The position numbers and the translations under genes are program-made. Under the pieces are notes generated by a model. That model was not told the origin of the DNA, made no database searches, and saw only the letters and a program-made list of their open reading frames with translations. This document shows, one piece after another, positions 8,202 to 16,111 of a DNA stretch of 64,000 bases (the stretch's first letter is position 1; each line of letters opens with the position of its first letter). The stretch lies in assembly GCF_003391115.1 (NCBI RefSeq), contig NZ_QTJP01000001.1:434001-498000 (forward strand), given 5' to 3'. This stretch comes from Sphingomonas crusticola. GTDB taxonomy: Bacteria; Pseudomonadota; Alphaproteobacteria; Sphingomonadales; Sphingomonadaceae.

Positions 8202-8540
8202 ATGGCCCGGCCCGAAAGCCGCCCTCGCGTCAATATCGACCAGCTGTTTCATGCGCTGGGCGATCCTACGCGTCGGCGCATCGTGGAAGCATTGAGCGCG
8301 CGCCCCTACGCCTTGTCGGCGCTCGCCGAGCCCTTCGGCATGACGCTGACGGCGGTCTCCCAACATCTCCGGATCCTGGAGAATGCAGGGCTCGTCCGGA
8401 CCGAAAAGGTTGGGCGGGTGCGCAGCTGCCGGATCGAACCGCAGGGCCTTGCCGTTCTACAGCAGTGGATTGCCGACCGGCGGTCGCTCTGGGAGCGGCG
8501 GCTGGACCAGCTTGGCGAGATGCTTAGCGAGCCGGGATGA
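8202..8540 (+). CDS. ArsR family winged-helix repressor
   Basis: 112-residue DNA-binding protein. The domain starts with IDQLFHALGDPTRRRIVEAL, followed by the recognition helix region LTAVSQHLRILENAGLV and the wing RTEKVGRVRSCRIEP. It has no Cys pair of the metal-sensing ArsR type, so it belongs to the SRPBCC-linked subgroup rather than the arsenic or metal sensors. It is co-transcribed with the SRPBCC gene (three-base gap) and probably represses the pair through the duplicated motif at 7649-7710. Confidence 0.92.
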   Translation: MARPESRPRVNIDQLFHALGDPTRRRIVEALSARPYALSALAEPFGMTLTAVSQHLRILENAGLVRTEKVGRVRSCRIEPQGLAVLQQWIADRRSLWERRLDQLGEMLSEPG

Positions 8541-8554
8541 CTAGGTGAGGATTG

Positions 8555-9310
8555 ATGCCGCAAGGGACAGAGGATGGTGACGGCGCCTCCATCCGTATCG
8601 GCTGTTCCGGCTGGAATTACCGCCATTGGCGCGGACCATTCTACCCCGAGAAGCTTCCGGTCAAACGCTGGTTCGAATTTTACGCCGAGCAATTCGACAC
8701 GGTCGAGATCAACAACAGCTTCTATCGCCTGCCGCCGGCCGAGACGTTCGACAAATGGCGCGAACAGGCGCCGCCCGGCTTCGCCTATGCGGTCAAGGCG
8801 AACCGCTATCTGACCCAGGCCAAGAAGCTCAAGGATTGCGCCGAGCCGGTGGCGCGCATGATGGCGCCGGTGCGGCATCTGGGCGCGACACTAGGCCCGA
8901 TCCTCTATCAGCTACCGCCGACGCTGCAGCTCAATCTGGCGCGGCTGGAGGAGTTTCTGACGCTCCTGCCGAAAGACCTGATCCACGTCTTCGAGTTCCG
9001 GCATCCCAGTTGGTATGTGCCGGAAACCTCCGAGTTGCTGGCTGCCAAGGGCGCCTCCTTCTGCTGCCACGATATGGCGGGATCGGTCAGCCCGCGATGG
9101 GCGGTCGGCCCGATCGTCTATGTTCGTTTCCACGGCGGTGTCGGCAAATATTGGGGCCGCTACGAGCGCGCGCTTCTGGCAGATTGGGCCGATTGGATGC
9201 AGGAAAAGAAAGCTCACGGCCGGACGGTCTGGGCCTATTTCAACAATGACATCTTCGCCCATGCCATCGCCGACGCACTGGAGCTCAAGCGTCTGACCGC
9301 AAATCCATGA
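8555..9310 (+). CDS. DUF72 (YecE-like) protein
   Basis: Conserved TIM-barrel-like protein of unknown biochemical function, 251 residues. The family signatures are clear: IGCSGWNYRHWRGPFYP near the N-terminus, EINNSFYRLP near residue 50, FAYAVKANRYLTQAKKL near 78-95 and the late YVRFHG and ...VWAYFNND... stretches. ATG at 8555-8557 with GTGAGG upstream; a TTG one codon earlier is possible. It follows arsR by 14 bases and may share its transcript. Its last 26 bases overlap the end of the gene on the opposite strand. Confidence 0.9.
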   Translation: MPQGTEDGDGASIRIGCSGWNYRHWRGPFYPEKLPVKRWFEFYAEQFDTVEINNSFYRLPPAETFDKWREQAPPGFAYAVKANRYLTQAKKLKDCAEPVARMMAPVRHLGATLGPILYQLPPTLQLNLARLEEFLTLLPKDLIHVFEFRHPSWYVPETSELLAAKGASFCCHDMAGSVSPRWAVGPIVYVRFHGGVGKYWGRYERALLADWADWMQEKKAHGRTVWAYFNNDIFAHAIADALELKRLTANP

Positions 9311-9812
9311 TCGCCGCCCGGAACGCGCTCGGGTCATCCAGCTTGTGCGCGACCCGACTTATCCGGCGCCGTCCGCTGACAACCGGCGGAGACAGGTCGA
9401 CGAAGACGTTCGGCCACGTCGCCAGGGCAAGATTGACGACGCCCTTCTGCTTGAGCGCCGCGGCGTCCCACGATGAGCGTAGCCCGGAAATCTGAGCATA
9501 GGGGATCGGCACGACGACAAGTTTCCCGATGCGCATGACCAGCACATCATCGGCCATCGTTACGGGGTGGCGCCGGATCGCGCGCAGCAACCACAATAAG
9601 GATGCGATGAGAGACAGATCGATGACGCCAAGCACCAGCGCAACCTTCCAGCCCCATAGCGCCATCACCACGATATGGATGACGATTGTCTCGACGATGG
9701 CGAGGCCGAGCAGCACGCCAAGCGTCGGCGAAATGCTGCGATGATAGGGAATTCGCGCATTTCCTTCCCCAACCTTGTCACACCTTGGCGGTGGAAGCCT
9801 CGTAGATCTCAT
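9285..9812 (-). CDS. Hypothetical membrane protein with two TM segments
   Basis: A 175-codon frame whose product has two hydrophobic helices (about residues 33-52 and 57-75) followed by a soluble domain of about 95 residues that resembles the PH-like domains of small bacterial membrane proteins. I do not recognise a family. The start is uncertain: the ATG at 9812 overlaps the end of fba by 35 bases, and no internal start with a good ribosome binding site leaves the first helix intact. It is probably the last gene of the gap-MOSC-pgk-fba transcript. The 3' end overlaps the DUF72 gene by 26 bases. Confidence 0.65.
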   Translation of the reverse strand: MRSTRLPPPRCDKVGEGNARIPYHRSISPTLGVLLGLAIVETIVIHIVVMALWGWKVALVLGVIDLSLIASLLWLLRAIRRHPVTMADDVLVMRIGKLVVVPIPYAQISGLRSSWDAAALKQKGVVNLALATWPNVFVDLSPPVVSGRRRISRVAHKLDDPSAFRAAIMDLRSDA

Positions 9813-10674
9813 CGATAGCGGCGCTCAGCGTGGCATCGAATTCGGCATCGCTCATCCCGTGCTGCAGGTCCGACACCAATGCGCGCGAGAAGCTGGCGAT
9901 CATGCCGTGATTCTCGGCGAGCAGCCGGCATGCCTCCGAACGGGAAAAGCCGCCCGACAAGGCAACGACCCGCACCACCTTCGGATGCGCGACCAGCGGC
10001 GCGTAAAGATCCGGCTTAACCGGAATGGAAAGCTTGAGCATCACCTTCTTGTCGCCGTCGAGCGCATCCAGATGGCGGAGGATGGCGGCCAGCAGCAATT
10101 CCTCCGCCGCCTCGCGCTCGGCGCTCTTAATGAGGACCTCGGGCTCAAGGATCGGCATCAGGCCGTGACCAAGGATTTGTTCCGCTAGCTCGAACTGCTG
10201 CGCGACGATCGCTTCAATACCGCTGGGCGAGGCAAGATTGACGACCGACCGCTCCTTCGTGCCGAAAATGCCGAGCTTTGCCGCGCGTGCCAGCAAATCA
10301 TCGAGGCCTGGAATGGGCTTCATCAACTGGACGCCGTCGGCCTCCGGCTCCAACCCCTTGTCGACCTTGAGGAACGGTACGATCCCCCGCTCCTGCCACA
10401 AATAGGTCGGCACGGGCTGGCCAAGCGCCTGTCCGTCCATCGTCTGCTCGAACAGGATCGCCGCCAGCACCTTCTCGCCGGTGAAAGACGGTGCGGTCAT
10501 GATCCGCACCCGCATCGCATGCATCGCTGCGAACATCTCGGCGTCACCGGAATAAGCGCTGTCCGGAATGCCATAGGCCCGCAACGCGCCCGGCGTCGAT
10601 CCGCCGCTCTGATCGAGCGCGGCGATGAAACCGGCTCCATTCGACATTTGCGCCATCATTTTCGCGTCGTGCAT
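9778..10674 (-). CDS. fba: Class I fructose-bisphosphate aldolase
   Basis: Schiff-base aldolase cleaving fructose 1,6-bisphosphate to DHAP and glyceraldehyde 3-phosphate. The product has 298 residues. The start MHDAKMMAQM and the FIAALDQSGGSTPGAL stretch (residues about 15-30) are typical of this bacterial class I family, as is the GKG-less ...MLKLSIPVKPDLY... segment holding the strand after the catalytic lysine region. The frame runs far upstream into pgk, but the ATG at 10672-10674 has GAGGA six bases upstream. It follows pgk by 35 bases in a gap-MOSC-pgk-fba operon. No class II enzyme is present in the window. Confidence 0.93.
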   Translation of the reverse strand: MHDAKMMAQMSNGAGFIAALDQSGGSTPGALRAYGIPDSAYSGDAEMFAAMHAMRVRIMTAPSFTGEKVLAAILFEQTMDGQALGQPVPTYLWQERGIVPFLKVDKGLEPEADGVQLMKPIPGLDDLLARAAKLGIFGTKERSVVNLASPSGIEAIVAQQFELAEQILGHGLMPILEPEVLIKSAEREAAEELLLAAILRHLDALDGDKKVMLKLSIPVKPDLYAPLVAHPKVVRVVALSGGFSRSEACRLLAENHGMIASFSRALVSDLQHGMSDAEFDATLSAAIDEIYEASTAKV

Positions 10675-10709
10675 CGTTCGTCCTCGGTCGTAAGCTTGGG
10701 GAAGCGCGA

Positions 10710-11909
10710 TCAGCCGTGCATCAGCGCGGCAACGCCCGGCAATGTCTTGCCCTCCATCCATTCCAGGAAGGCGCCACCGGCGGTGGAGACGAAGGTGAAG
10801 CGGTCCGCGACACCAGCCTGATTCAGCGCCGCGACGGTGTCCCCGCCGCCGGCGACCGAGACCAGCCCGCCCGATTGGGTCAGCGCCGCCGCCGTCTGGG
10901 CGAGCGCCACCGTCGCCATATCGAACGGCGGCGTCTCGAACGCACCGAGCGGCCCGTTCCATACCAAGGTGCGGCAGGTCTTGAGCGCATCGCCCAGCGC
11001 CTCGACCGCCGCCGGGCCGACGTCGAGTATCATCTCATCCGGTGCGACATCATGCACGTTGACCGTACGGGTCGGCGGATTGGCGCGGAATTCCTTGGCC
11101 ACCACCACGTCGTACGGCAGGTGGACGATGCAATCGGCGCGGTCGGCCGCGTCCAGGATCTCAAGCGCGGTGCCGGTCAGGTCATGCTCGCAGAGCGACT
11201 TGCCGACATCGACGCCGCGCGCAGCGAGGAAGGTGTTCGCCATGCCGCCGCCGATGATCAGATGATCGACCTTGGCGACGAGATGCTTGAGCACGTCGAG
11301 CTTGGTGGAGACCTTGGCCCCGCCCACCACCGCCGCGACCGGATGCTCGGGATTGCCGAGCGCCTTTTCCAGCGCGTCGAGTTCCGCCTGCATCGAACGG
11401 CCGGCATAAGCGGGCAGAATGTGCGCCAGTGCTTCGGTCGAGGCATGAGCACGATGCGCCGCCGAGAAGGCGTCGTTGACATAGAGATCGCCGAGCCGAG
11501 CCATCGCCTGCGCCAGTGCCGGGTCGTTCTGCTCCTCCCCGGCATGGAAGCGCGTATTCTCCAGTACCGCAATGTCGCCCGAACGCAGATCGGCTACCGC
11601 CGCCTCGGCGCCCGCCCCGGCGCAATCGTCGATGAAACGCACTTCGCGCCCGAGCACGTCGGATAGAGGTTTGGTGACCAGCGCCAGGCTCATGTCCGGA
11701 TTGCGCGCACCCTTTGGCCGGCCGAAATGGGCAAGAACGAGCACGATCGCGCCCTTATCCGACAGCTCGGCGATGGTGGGGGCGGCCGCGCGCAGACGCA
11801 TGTCGTCCGTCACCCTCGCGCCATCCATCGGTACGTTGAGATCCTCCCGCACCAGCACGCGCTTGCCGGTCACATCGCCTATATCGTCCAGCGTCCTGAA
11901 GCTGCTCAC
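10710..11909 (-). CDS. pgk: Phosphoglycerate kinase
   Basis: Reversible transfer of phosphate from 1,3-bisphosphoglycerate to ADP. The 399-residue protein has the N-terminal substrate signature ([12 protein letters not shown]), the HFGRPKG motif near residue 62, the hinge and the nucleotide-binding glycine motif near the C-terminus ([16 protein letters not shown]). The start is a GTG at 11907-11909 overlapping the stop of the MOSC gene as GTGA. Central gene of the glycolytic operon on the minus strand. Confidence 0.97.
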   Translation of the reverse strand: MSSFRTLDDIGDVTGKRVLVREDLNVPMDGARVTDDMRLRAAAPTIAELSDKGAIVLVLAHFGRPKGARNPDMSLALVTKPLSDVLGREVRFIDDCAGAGAEAAVADLRSGDIAVLENTRFHAGEEQNDPALAQAMARLGDLYVNDAFSAAHRAHASTEALAHILPAYAGRSMQAELDALEKALGNPEHPVAAVVGGAKVSTKLDVLKHLVAKVDHLIIGGGMANTFLAARGVDVGKSLCEHDLTGTALEILDAADRADCIVHLPYDVVVAKEFRANPPTRTVNVHDVAPDEMILDVGPAAVEALGDALKTCRTLVWNGPLGAFETPPFDMATVALAQTAAALTQSGGLVSVAGGGDTVAALNQAGVADRFTFVSTAGGAFLEWMEGKTLPGVAALMHG

Positions 11910-12361
11910 CGTTCGATCCTTACTTGATCGCCAATCTGGATTGGCCCGCCTTCAATCACCCGCGAAATGATTCCGCCGCGCCAGTTCGGGCGCAATGCCG
12001 CATCAAGGCCAACCGCGACATCTTCCATGCGCCGGCATGGATCGCATTCGCCAGTTATTTCCAGGATAAGACCCGACGAAAAAATCATTCTCGCGTCGGT
12101 GGTATGTTCCAACGCCAGTCCTTCGACCATCAGGTTGACGCGGCGCTCCTCCCAGGGGACGTCGACGCCAAGTTCTGCGAGCGCTTCGCGCCAGGCTTCG
12201 ACCGCCATCACCGTCACCTGCCGCCGGTTACGGCTGTTCGGCTTCAGCATGCCTCGGAAATCGCCCGGCACGCCCATCGCGACCGTCACCTCGGCATGGT
12301 CGAGCGTCTCCATCGGGCCGCGCGGCCTTGCGTGGCGCGCGATACCGAGCAGCCGCCCCAC
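11906..12361 (-). CDS. MOSC domain protein inside the glycolytic operon
   Basis: MOSC domains bind sulfur or molybdenum cofactors and deliver sulfur through a cysteine. The 151-residue protein starts [18 protein letters not shown] and has the beta-barrel segment and the conserved cysteine in a [10 protein letters not shown] stretch, about residue 105, so the catalytic cysteine is kept. GTG start at 12359-12361, nine bases after the gap stop; its own stop overlaps the GTG of pgk. The position between gap and pgk is unusual; a direct glycolytic role is not evident, and it may simply be carried along. Confidence 0.85.
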   Translation of the reverse strand: MGRLLGIARHARPRGPMETLDHAEVTVAMGVPGDFRGMLKPNSRNRRQVTVMAVEAWREALAELGVDVPWEERRVNLMVEGLALEHTTDARMIFSSGLILEITGECDPCRRMEDVAVGLDAALRPNWRGGIISRVIEGGPIQIGDQVRIER

Positions 12362-12370
12362 GCCCCCGAC

Positions 12371-13381
12371 TTAAAGGAACTTGCCCATCGCGCCGGCGGT
12401 ATCCACCATCCGGTTCGAAAAGCCCCATTCATTGTCGTACCAGCTGAGCACGCGCACCAATTTGCCCTCGAGCACGGCGGTCTCGAGGCTGTCGACCGAC
12501 GACGAATGCTGGTCGCCATTGAAGTCGATCGAAACCAGCGGCTCGGTGACATATTGCAGGATGCCCTTGAGCGGCCCGCTTTCGGACGCGGCCTTGAGCG
12601 CGCCGTTCACTTCCTCGACACTGGTGTCGCGCTTCGGCTGGAAGGTGAGATCCACTACCGAGACGTTGGGAGTCGGCACGCGGATTGCCGAGCCGTCGAG
12701 GCGACCCTTCAGCTCGGGGAGCACCTCGCCGACAGCGCGCGCGGCGCCGGTGGTGGTCGGGATCATCGACATGGCGGCGGCACGTGCGCGGCGCATATCC
12801 TTGTGGATCTGGTCGAGGATCTTCTGATCGTTAGTGTAACTGTGCACGGTCGTCATCAGGCCGCGCTCGATTCCGACCGTGTCGTTCAACACCTTGGCGA
12901 TCGGCGCAAGGCAATTGGTGGTGCACGATGCGTTGGAGACGAGGTTGTGCTCGGCCGTCAGCTTGTCGTGATTGACGCCGTAAACGACGGTCAGGTCGAC
13001 GCCCTTGGCCGGGGCCGAGATCAGCACCTTGCGCGCACCCGCGTCGAAATGCTTGCCCGCGGTTTCGCGGTCGGCGAAAAAGCCGGTGCATTCCAGTGCG
13101 ATATCGATGCCGTCGGCCTTGTGCGGCAGCTTGGCCGGATCGCGCTCGGCAGTCACCTTGATGCGCTTGCCGTCGATGATCAGGTCGTTACCGTCGGCCC
13201 GAACCTCGCCCGGCCAGCTGCCATGAACGCTGTCGCGCTTGAACAGCAGGGCGTTCGACGGAGCGTCGGCAAGGTCGTTGATCGCGACCAGTTCAAGGCC
13301 GCAATCGGGACGCGAGAGAATCGCGCGGGCGACCAGGCGGCCAATCCGTCCAAAGCCGTTGATCGCAACCCGTACCGCCAT
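12371..13381 (-). CDS. gap: Type I glyceraldehyde-3-phosphate dehydrogenase
   Basis: Oxidises and phosphorylates glyceraldehyde 3-phosphate with NAD(P)+. The 336-residue protein has the Rossmann opening [16 protein letters not shown], the catalytic [16 protein letters not shown] motif with its active-site cysteine near residue 157 and the conserved histidine in the later ...TVHSYTNDQ... segment. ATG at 13379-13381 with AAGGAG eight bases upstream, which rejects the longer frame. First gene of gap-MOSC-pgk-fba, divergent from the coiled-coil/zapA genes. Confidence 0.97.
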   Translation of the reverse strand: MAVRVAINGFGRIGRLVARAILSRPDCGLELVAINDLADAPSNALLFKRDSVHGSWPGEVRADGNDLIIDGKRIKVTAERDPAKLPHKADGIDIALECTGFFADRETAGKHFDAGARKVLISAPAKGVDLTVVYGVNHDKLTAEHNLVSNASCTTNCLAPIAKVLNDTVGIERGLMTTVHSYTNDQKILDQIHKDMRRARAAAMSMIPTTTGAARAVGEVLPELKGRLDGSAIRVPTPNVSVVDLTFQPKRDTSVEEVNGALKAASESGPLKGILQYVTEPLVSIDFNGDQHSSSVDSLETAVLEGKLVRVLSWYDNEWGFSNRMVDTAGAMGKFL

Positions 13382-13549
13382 GTCCAAAGCTCCTTCAGAA
13401 CGGACCGCCAAACGTGCCAAGCCCGCGCGCGCTTCCTTTGTCGAGTGAGGCCGTCAGCGTCAACCGCGGTACGACATGGGCTGTGCGCACGGCAGGCGGA
13501 GCCATCACGACCGTTGCCAGTCCTGGGGACCCGCCCTAATGCTCAGACT

Positions 13550-13759
13550 ATGTCGGAAGAGGCCCTGAATTCTGCAACCACCAGGCTGGAGCGCGCGGTC
13601 GCCCGGATCGAACGCGCGAATAGTCAGCGCCAGGCCGCCGGAAGCGGCATGGCCGAGGCGCTTGCTTCGCTCGAGGCACGCCATGGTACCCTGCGCGAGC
13701 GGGTGCAGGCGACAATCGAACAATTGGACGTGCTGATCGCCACCGAGGGATCGCGCTGA
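13550..13759 (+). CDS. Small coiled-coil protein upstream of zapA
   Basis: A 69-residue, highly charged protein predicted almost entirely helical, with a heptad-like pattern across LERAVARIERANSQRQ and LRERVQATIEQLDVLIA. It has no membrane segment. The stop shares one base with the zapA start (TGATG), so the two are coupled. Position and size match the short DUF4164-like proteins often encoded just before zapA in alphaproteobacteria; I infer a possible ZapB-like partner for ZapA or division proteins, without proof. Confidence 0.75.
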   Translation: MSEEALNSATTRLERAVARIERANSQRQAAGSGMAEALASLEARHGTLRERVQATIEQLDVLIATEGSR

Positions 13760-14070
13760 TGGCACAGGTTAAGCTGAACGTCGGCGGACGCAGCTACGAT
13801 CTGGCCTGTCGTGACGGCGAGGAGCCGCATCTGGAGATGCTCGCCGGCATGCTGGATGCAAAGGCACGCGATGCCGGCCAGTTGGTCGGCACCACCAACG
13901 AGACGCGCCAGCTGCTGCTGGCTGGCCTGCTGTTAGCCGATGAATTGAGCGACGTACGCGCCGGGGCGCCCGATCCGGGCAAGGCCGCGCTCGCCCGCAC
14001 GCTGGATCAACTTGCCGCGCGTATAGAAACATTGGCCGAGCATCTTGAGGATGGGCACGCGAACGCCTAA
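13759..14070 (+). CDS. zapA: Cell division protein ZapA
   Basis: FtsZ-ring-associated protein that cross-links FtsZ filaments. The 103-residue product has the usual N-terminal globular head (VKLNVGGRSYDLACRDGEEPHLEMLAGMLD-like, residues 3-35) and a C-terminal coiled coil. Length is normal. It overlaps the upstream coiled-coil gene by one base and is followed by the 6S RNA and the 5-formyl-THF cyclo-ligase gene, the classic order in proteobacteria. Confidence 0.93.
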   Translation: MAQVKLNVGGRSYDLACRDGEEPHLEMLAGMLDAKARDAGQLVGTTNETRQLLLAGLLLADELSDVRAGAPDPGKAALARTLDQLAARIETLAEHLEDGHANA

Positions 14071-14073
14071 ATA

Positions 14074-14212
14074 AGATCCTGGTGGGAACTGCCCGGTACG
14101 ATCTTAGCGAAAATCCCTGAGGCGATTCATCTTTCCTAGGGAGCTGTCCCTGGCCGGACCCTGGTCCGAACCACATGGCCCCCACCTGACGTTTACGGCG
14201 TCAGAGGATATT
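14074..14212 (+). ncRNA. ssrS: 6S RNA
   Basis: Non-coding regulator of RNA polymerase. Between zapA and the 5-formyltetrahydrofolate cyclo-ligase gene, its usual position, the 155-base spacer folds as a long, interrupted helix: ATCCT and GGTGGG near 14076-14086 pair with CCCACC (14181-14186) and AGGAT (14205-14209), with a separate hairpin TGACG-N7-CGTCA (14187-14203) at the junction. This matches the alphaproteobacterial 6S layout. The ends are approximate; no covariance model was run. Confidence 0.78.
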
Positions 14213-14225
14213 CCGGAAAACGGCC

Positions 14226-14822
14226 ATGGCGGTCCCACCACCTTCCCCTGATCCGCTGGCCCCCGATCCAGCCAAGATCGCGTTGCGCGAGCATTTGCGC
14301 GCGCGGCGTTCGGCGCATGTCGAGGCTATCGGCGCCGACGGCGCGCAGTCCGCGGCTGAAGCTGCCGCACGGCATATCCTGCCTCATATTCCGCGCGGCG
14401 CGACCGTATCGCTCTATCTGGCGCTGAAAGACGAACTCGATCCCGGGCCGCTCATCGCCCAGTTGCACGCGCGCGGGCATGAACTCGCGCTTCCTGCCCT
14501 GTTCGACGGTTCGAGCATGCGCTTCCTGGCGTGGGCGCCGGGCGATCCGATCGAGCGCGGCCCGATGCGGTTGCGCCAGCCTTTATCCTCGGCGCCGGAG
14601 CGCGCGCCCGACCTGATCGTGACGCCTCTGCTGGGGTTCGATCGGGCCGGTCGACGGATCGGCTATGGCGCCGGCCATTATGATCGCGCCTTTCAGCGCT
14701 TTCCGGGGGCGCATCGCATTGGCCTGACCTGGGCCGGGCAGGAGGTCGCGCGGATCCCCCATGACCCGTGGGACGTCCCCTTGCATGCCATCACCACCGA
14801 GCAGGAGTTCATCATCCCATGA
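14226..14822 (+). CDS. 5-formyltetrahydrofolate cyclo-ligase
   Basis: ATP-dependent conversion of 5-formyl-THF to 5,10-methenyl-THF in folate metabolism. The 198-residue protein shows the N-terminal LREHLRARRSAHVEA segment, and the conserved DLIVTPLLGFDRAGRRIGYGAGHYDRAF signature at about residues 130-160. It follows the 6S RNA and overlaps the DUF2842 gene by four bases (ATGA). In E. coli this gene is ygfA, co-transcribed with ssrS; the same may hold here. Confidence 0.95.
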   Translation: MAVPPPSPDPLAPDPAKIALREHLRARRSAHVEAIGADGAQSAAEAAARHILPHIPRGATVSLYLALKDELDPGPLIAQLHARGHELALPALFDGSSMRFLAWAPGDPIERGPMRLRQPLSSAPERAPDLIVTPLLGFDRAGRRIGYGAGHYDRAFQRFPGAHRIGLTWAGQEVARIPHDPWDVPLHAITTEQEFIIP

Positions 14823-15025
14823 AGCCGACCTGGCGCAAACCGGCGGGTATGGGCCTCATCCTGCTGCTGATCCTGTTCTGGGCGGGGTTGGTCGGCAGTC
14901 AGGCGCAGCACATTGCGCTGCTGCCCTGGCCGCTCCAGGCGATTGTCTATTGCATCGCGGGCATCATCTGGATCGCGCCGCTCAAGCCTTTATTGTTCTG
15001 GATGGAGCATGGCCGCTGGCGGTAA
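14819..15025 (+). CDS. DUF2842 small membrane protein
   Basis: A 68-residue protein with two predicted membrane helices (about residues 11-27 and 38-58), and the family-typical ending GRWR after an FWMEH segment. The function is unknown. It is coupled to the cyclo-ligase gene through an ATGA overlap. Its last 36 bases overlap the end of the S1/P1 nuclease gene on the opposite strand. Confidence 0.85.
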   Translation: MKPTWRKPAGMGLILLLILFWAGLVGSQAQHIALLPWPLQAIVYCIAGIIWIAPLKPLLFWMEHGRWR

Positions 15026-15967
15026 GTCGCGGCTCCCGCGCTCAATCGCGGTTCGATTCCCATCTGAAAATAATGCGCCGAGCATATCCGCCAGGCGCGC
15101 GCCGGCCTGCCCGATTCGTTGCTCCCCTGCCCGTCTTGCCGCGGTGACATAGTCCTGGGTCAGGACCGGGGCATCGGCCGGACGCGGAGATTCTGCCAGT
15201 GCAACGCCCTGATAGGCGATCGTCGCGGCCAATATTTCGCTCTCTTTGACTGCCAGACGATATGTTGCGGTTGGGTCCTGCTCCAGTGTGACGGACACGG
15301 TTTCCGCTGCCGCCTCGGCCGCACGTGCGATGGAATTCGCACCCGCCGCTTCATCCCCCTCGCGATCCGCTGCCTGATCCCAGAAATGATGCAGCGTCTC
15401 TGGGGCCGCGTCCGGCCCCCGCCGCACCCAGCCGAGCGTGCCCGCGCGATCGGTCAGCGGAAATCGGCCGCCGATGCGATGGCCTGCATGAAGCGGTTGA
15501 TGCATGTCGCCGAGGACGTGAAATAGCCAGCAGAGCGCGATCGCGCGCCGGCCTGGATCGGCCTTATCGTCGCTGACAATCTTGAGATTGCGGGAAAAGG
15601 CATGATCCGCCTCGCCCAGTCGAACGAATTTGAACGCGGTCGTACCGACCACGACGCGGAGCTGGTGGTGCCAGTGGGTGTGATTGTACGCGGTCTTGCG
15701 AATATCGTCGGGCCAGCGCGCGATCAGCTCAAACAAGGCCCGATCACGCGGCGCGCCGGTTAGATTGCCGAGGGCAAGCTCGAAACGCGATCGGTCCGGA
15801 TGCTGCGCGACAAGCGCTGTAATCGACGCCACCGCTGCGGGATCGCGGCTTGCAAGCAGGTCATATGCGATCGCGCCGGTCGCCATATGCCCCTGGTTAC
15901 TCCAAGCGGAGGCCGGTTCGCCGGGGATCAGGAAACACGCCGCCAGATAGGAGGCAAACCGGGCCAT
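14990..15967 (-). CDS. S1/P1 nuclease family protein, secreted
   Basis: Zinc-dependent single-strand nuclease or 3'-nucleotidase family, exported. A signal peptide (residues about 1-22) ends at ASA, so the mature protein would start with the invariant zinc-ligand Trp (WSNQGH). Further ligands are visible in the YNHTHWHH, LFHVLGDMHQPLH and HHFWD stretches. 325 residues. The longer upstream frame reads through tRNA-Asp and is artefactual; the ATG at 15965-15967 is used, 16 bases past the tRNA. It could be read from the tRNA promoter. Confidence 0.9.
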   Translation of the reverse strand: MARFASYLAACFLIPGEPASAWSNQGHMATGAIAYDLLASRDPAAVASITALVAQHPDRSRFELALGNLTGAPRDRALFELIARWPDDIRKTAYNHTHWHHQLRVVVGTTAFKFVRLGEADHAFSRNLKIVSDDKADPGRRAIALCWLFHVLGDMHQPLHAGHRIGGRFPLTDRAGTLGWVRRGPDAAPETLHHFWDQAADREGDEAAGANSIARAAEAAAETVSVTLEQDPTATYRLAVKESEILAATIAYQGVALAESPRPADAPVLTQDYVTAARRAGEQRIGQAGARLADMLGALFSDGNRTAIERGSRDLPPAAMLHPEQ

Positions 15968-15983
15968 GCTCCATCCAAGGGGA

Positions 15984-16060
<77 letters not shown>

Positions 16061-16111
16061 ATGTGGCATTCCCTGCGGAGACGCGCCGACTAGAGAGCAG
16101 GGCCGAAGCTG

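Noticed and set aside
11924-13759. Open frame of 611 codons on the plus strand
   Set aside because: It is antisense to the MOSC and gap genes; only its last 69 codons, from 13550, form a believable protein before zapA.
15040-15065. T-arm-like sequence GGTTCGATTCCC
   Set aside because: No acceptor, D or anticodon stems around it; it lies in the S1/P1 nuclease gene.
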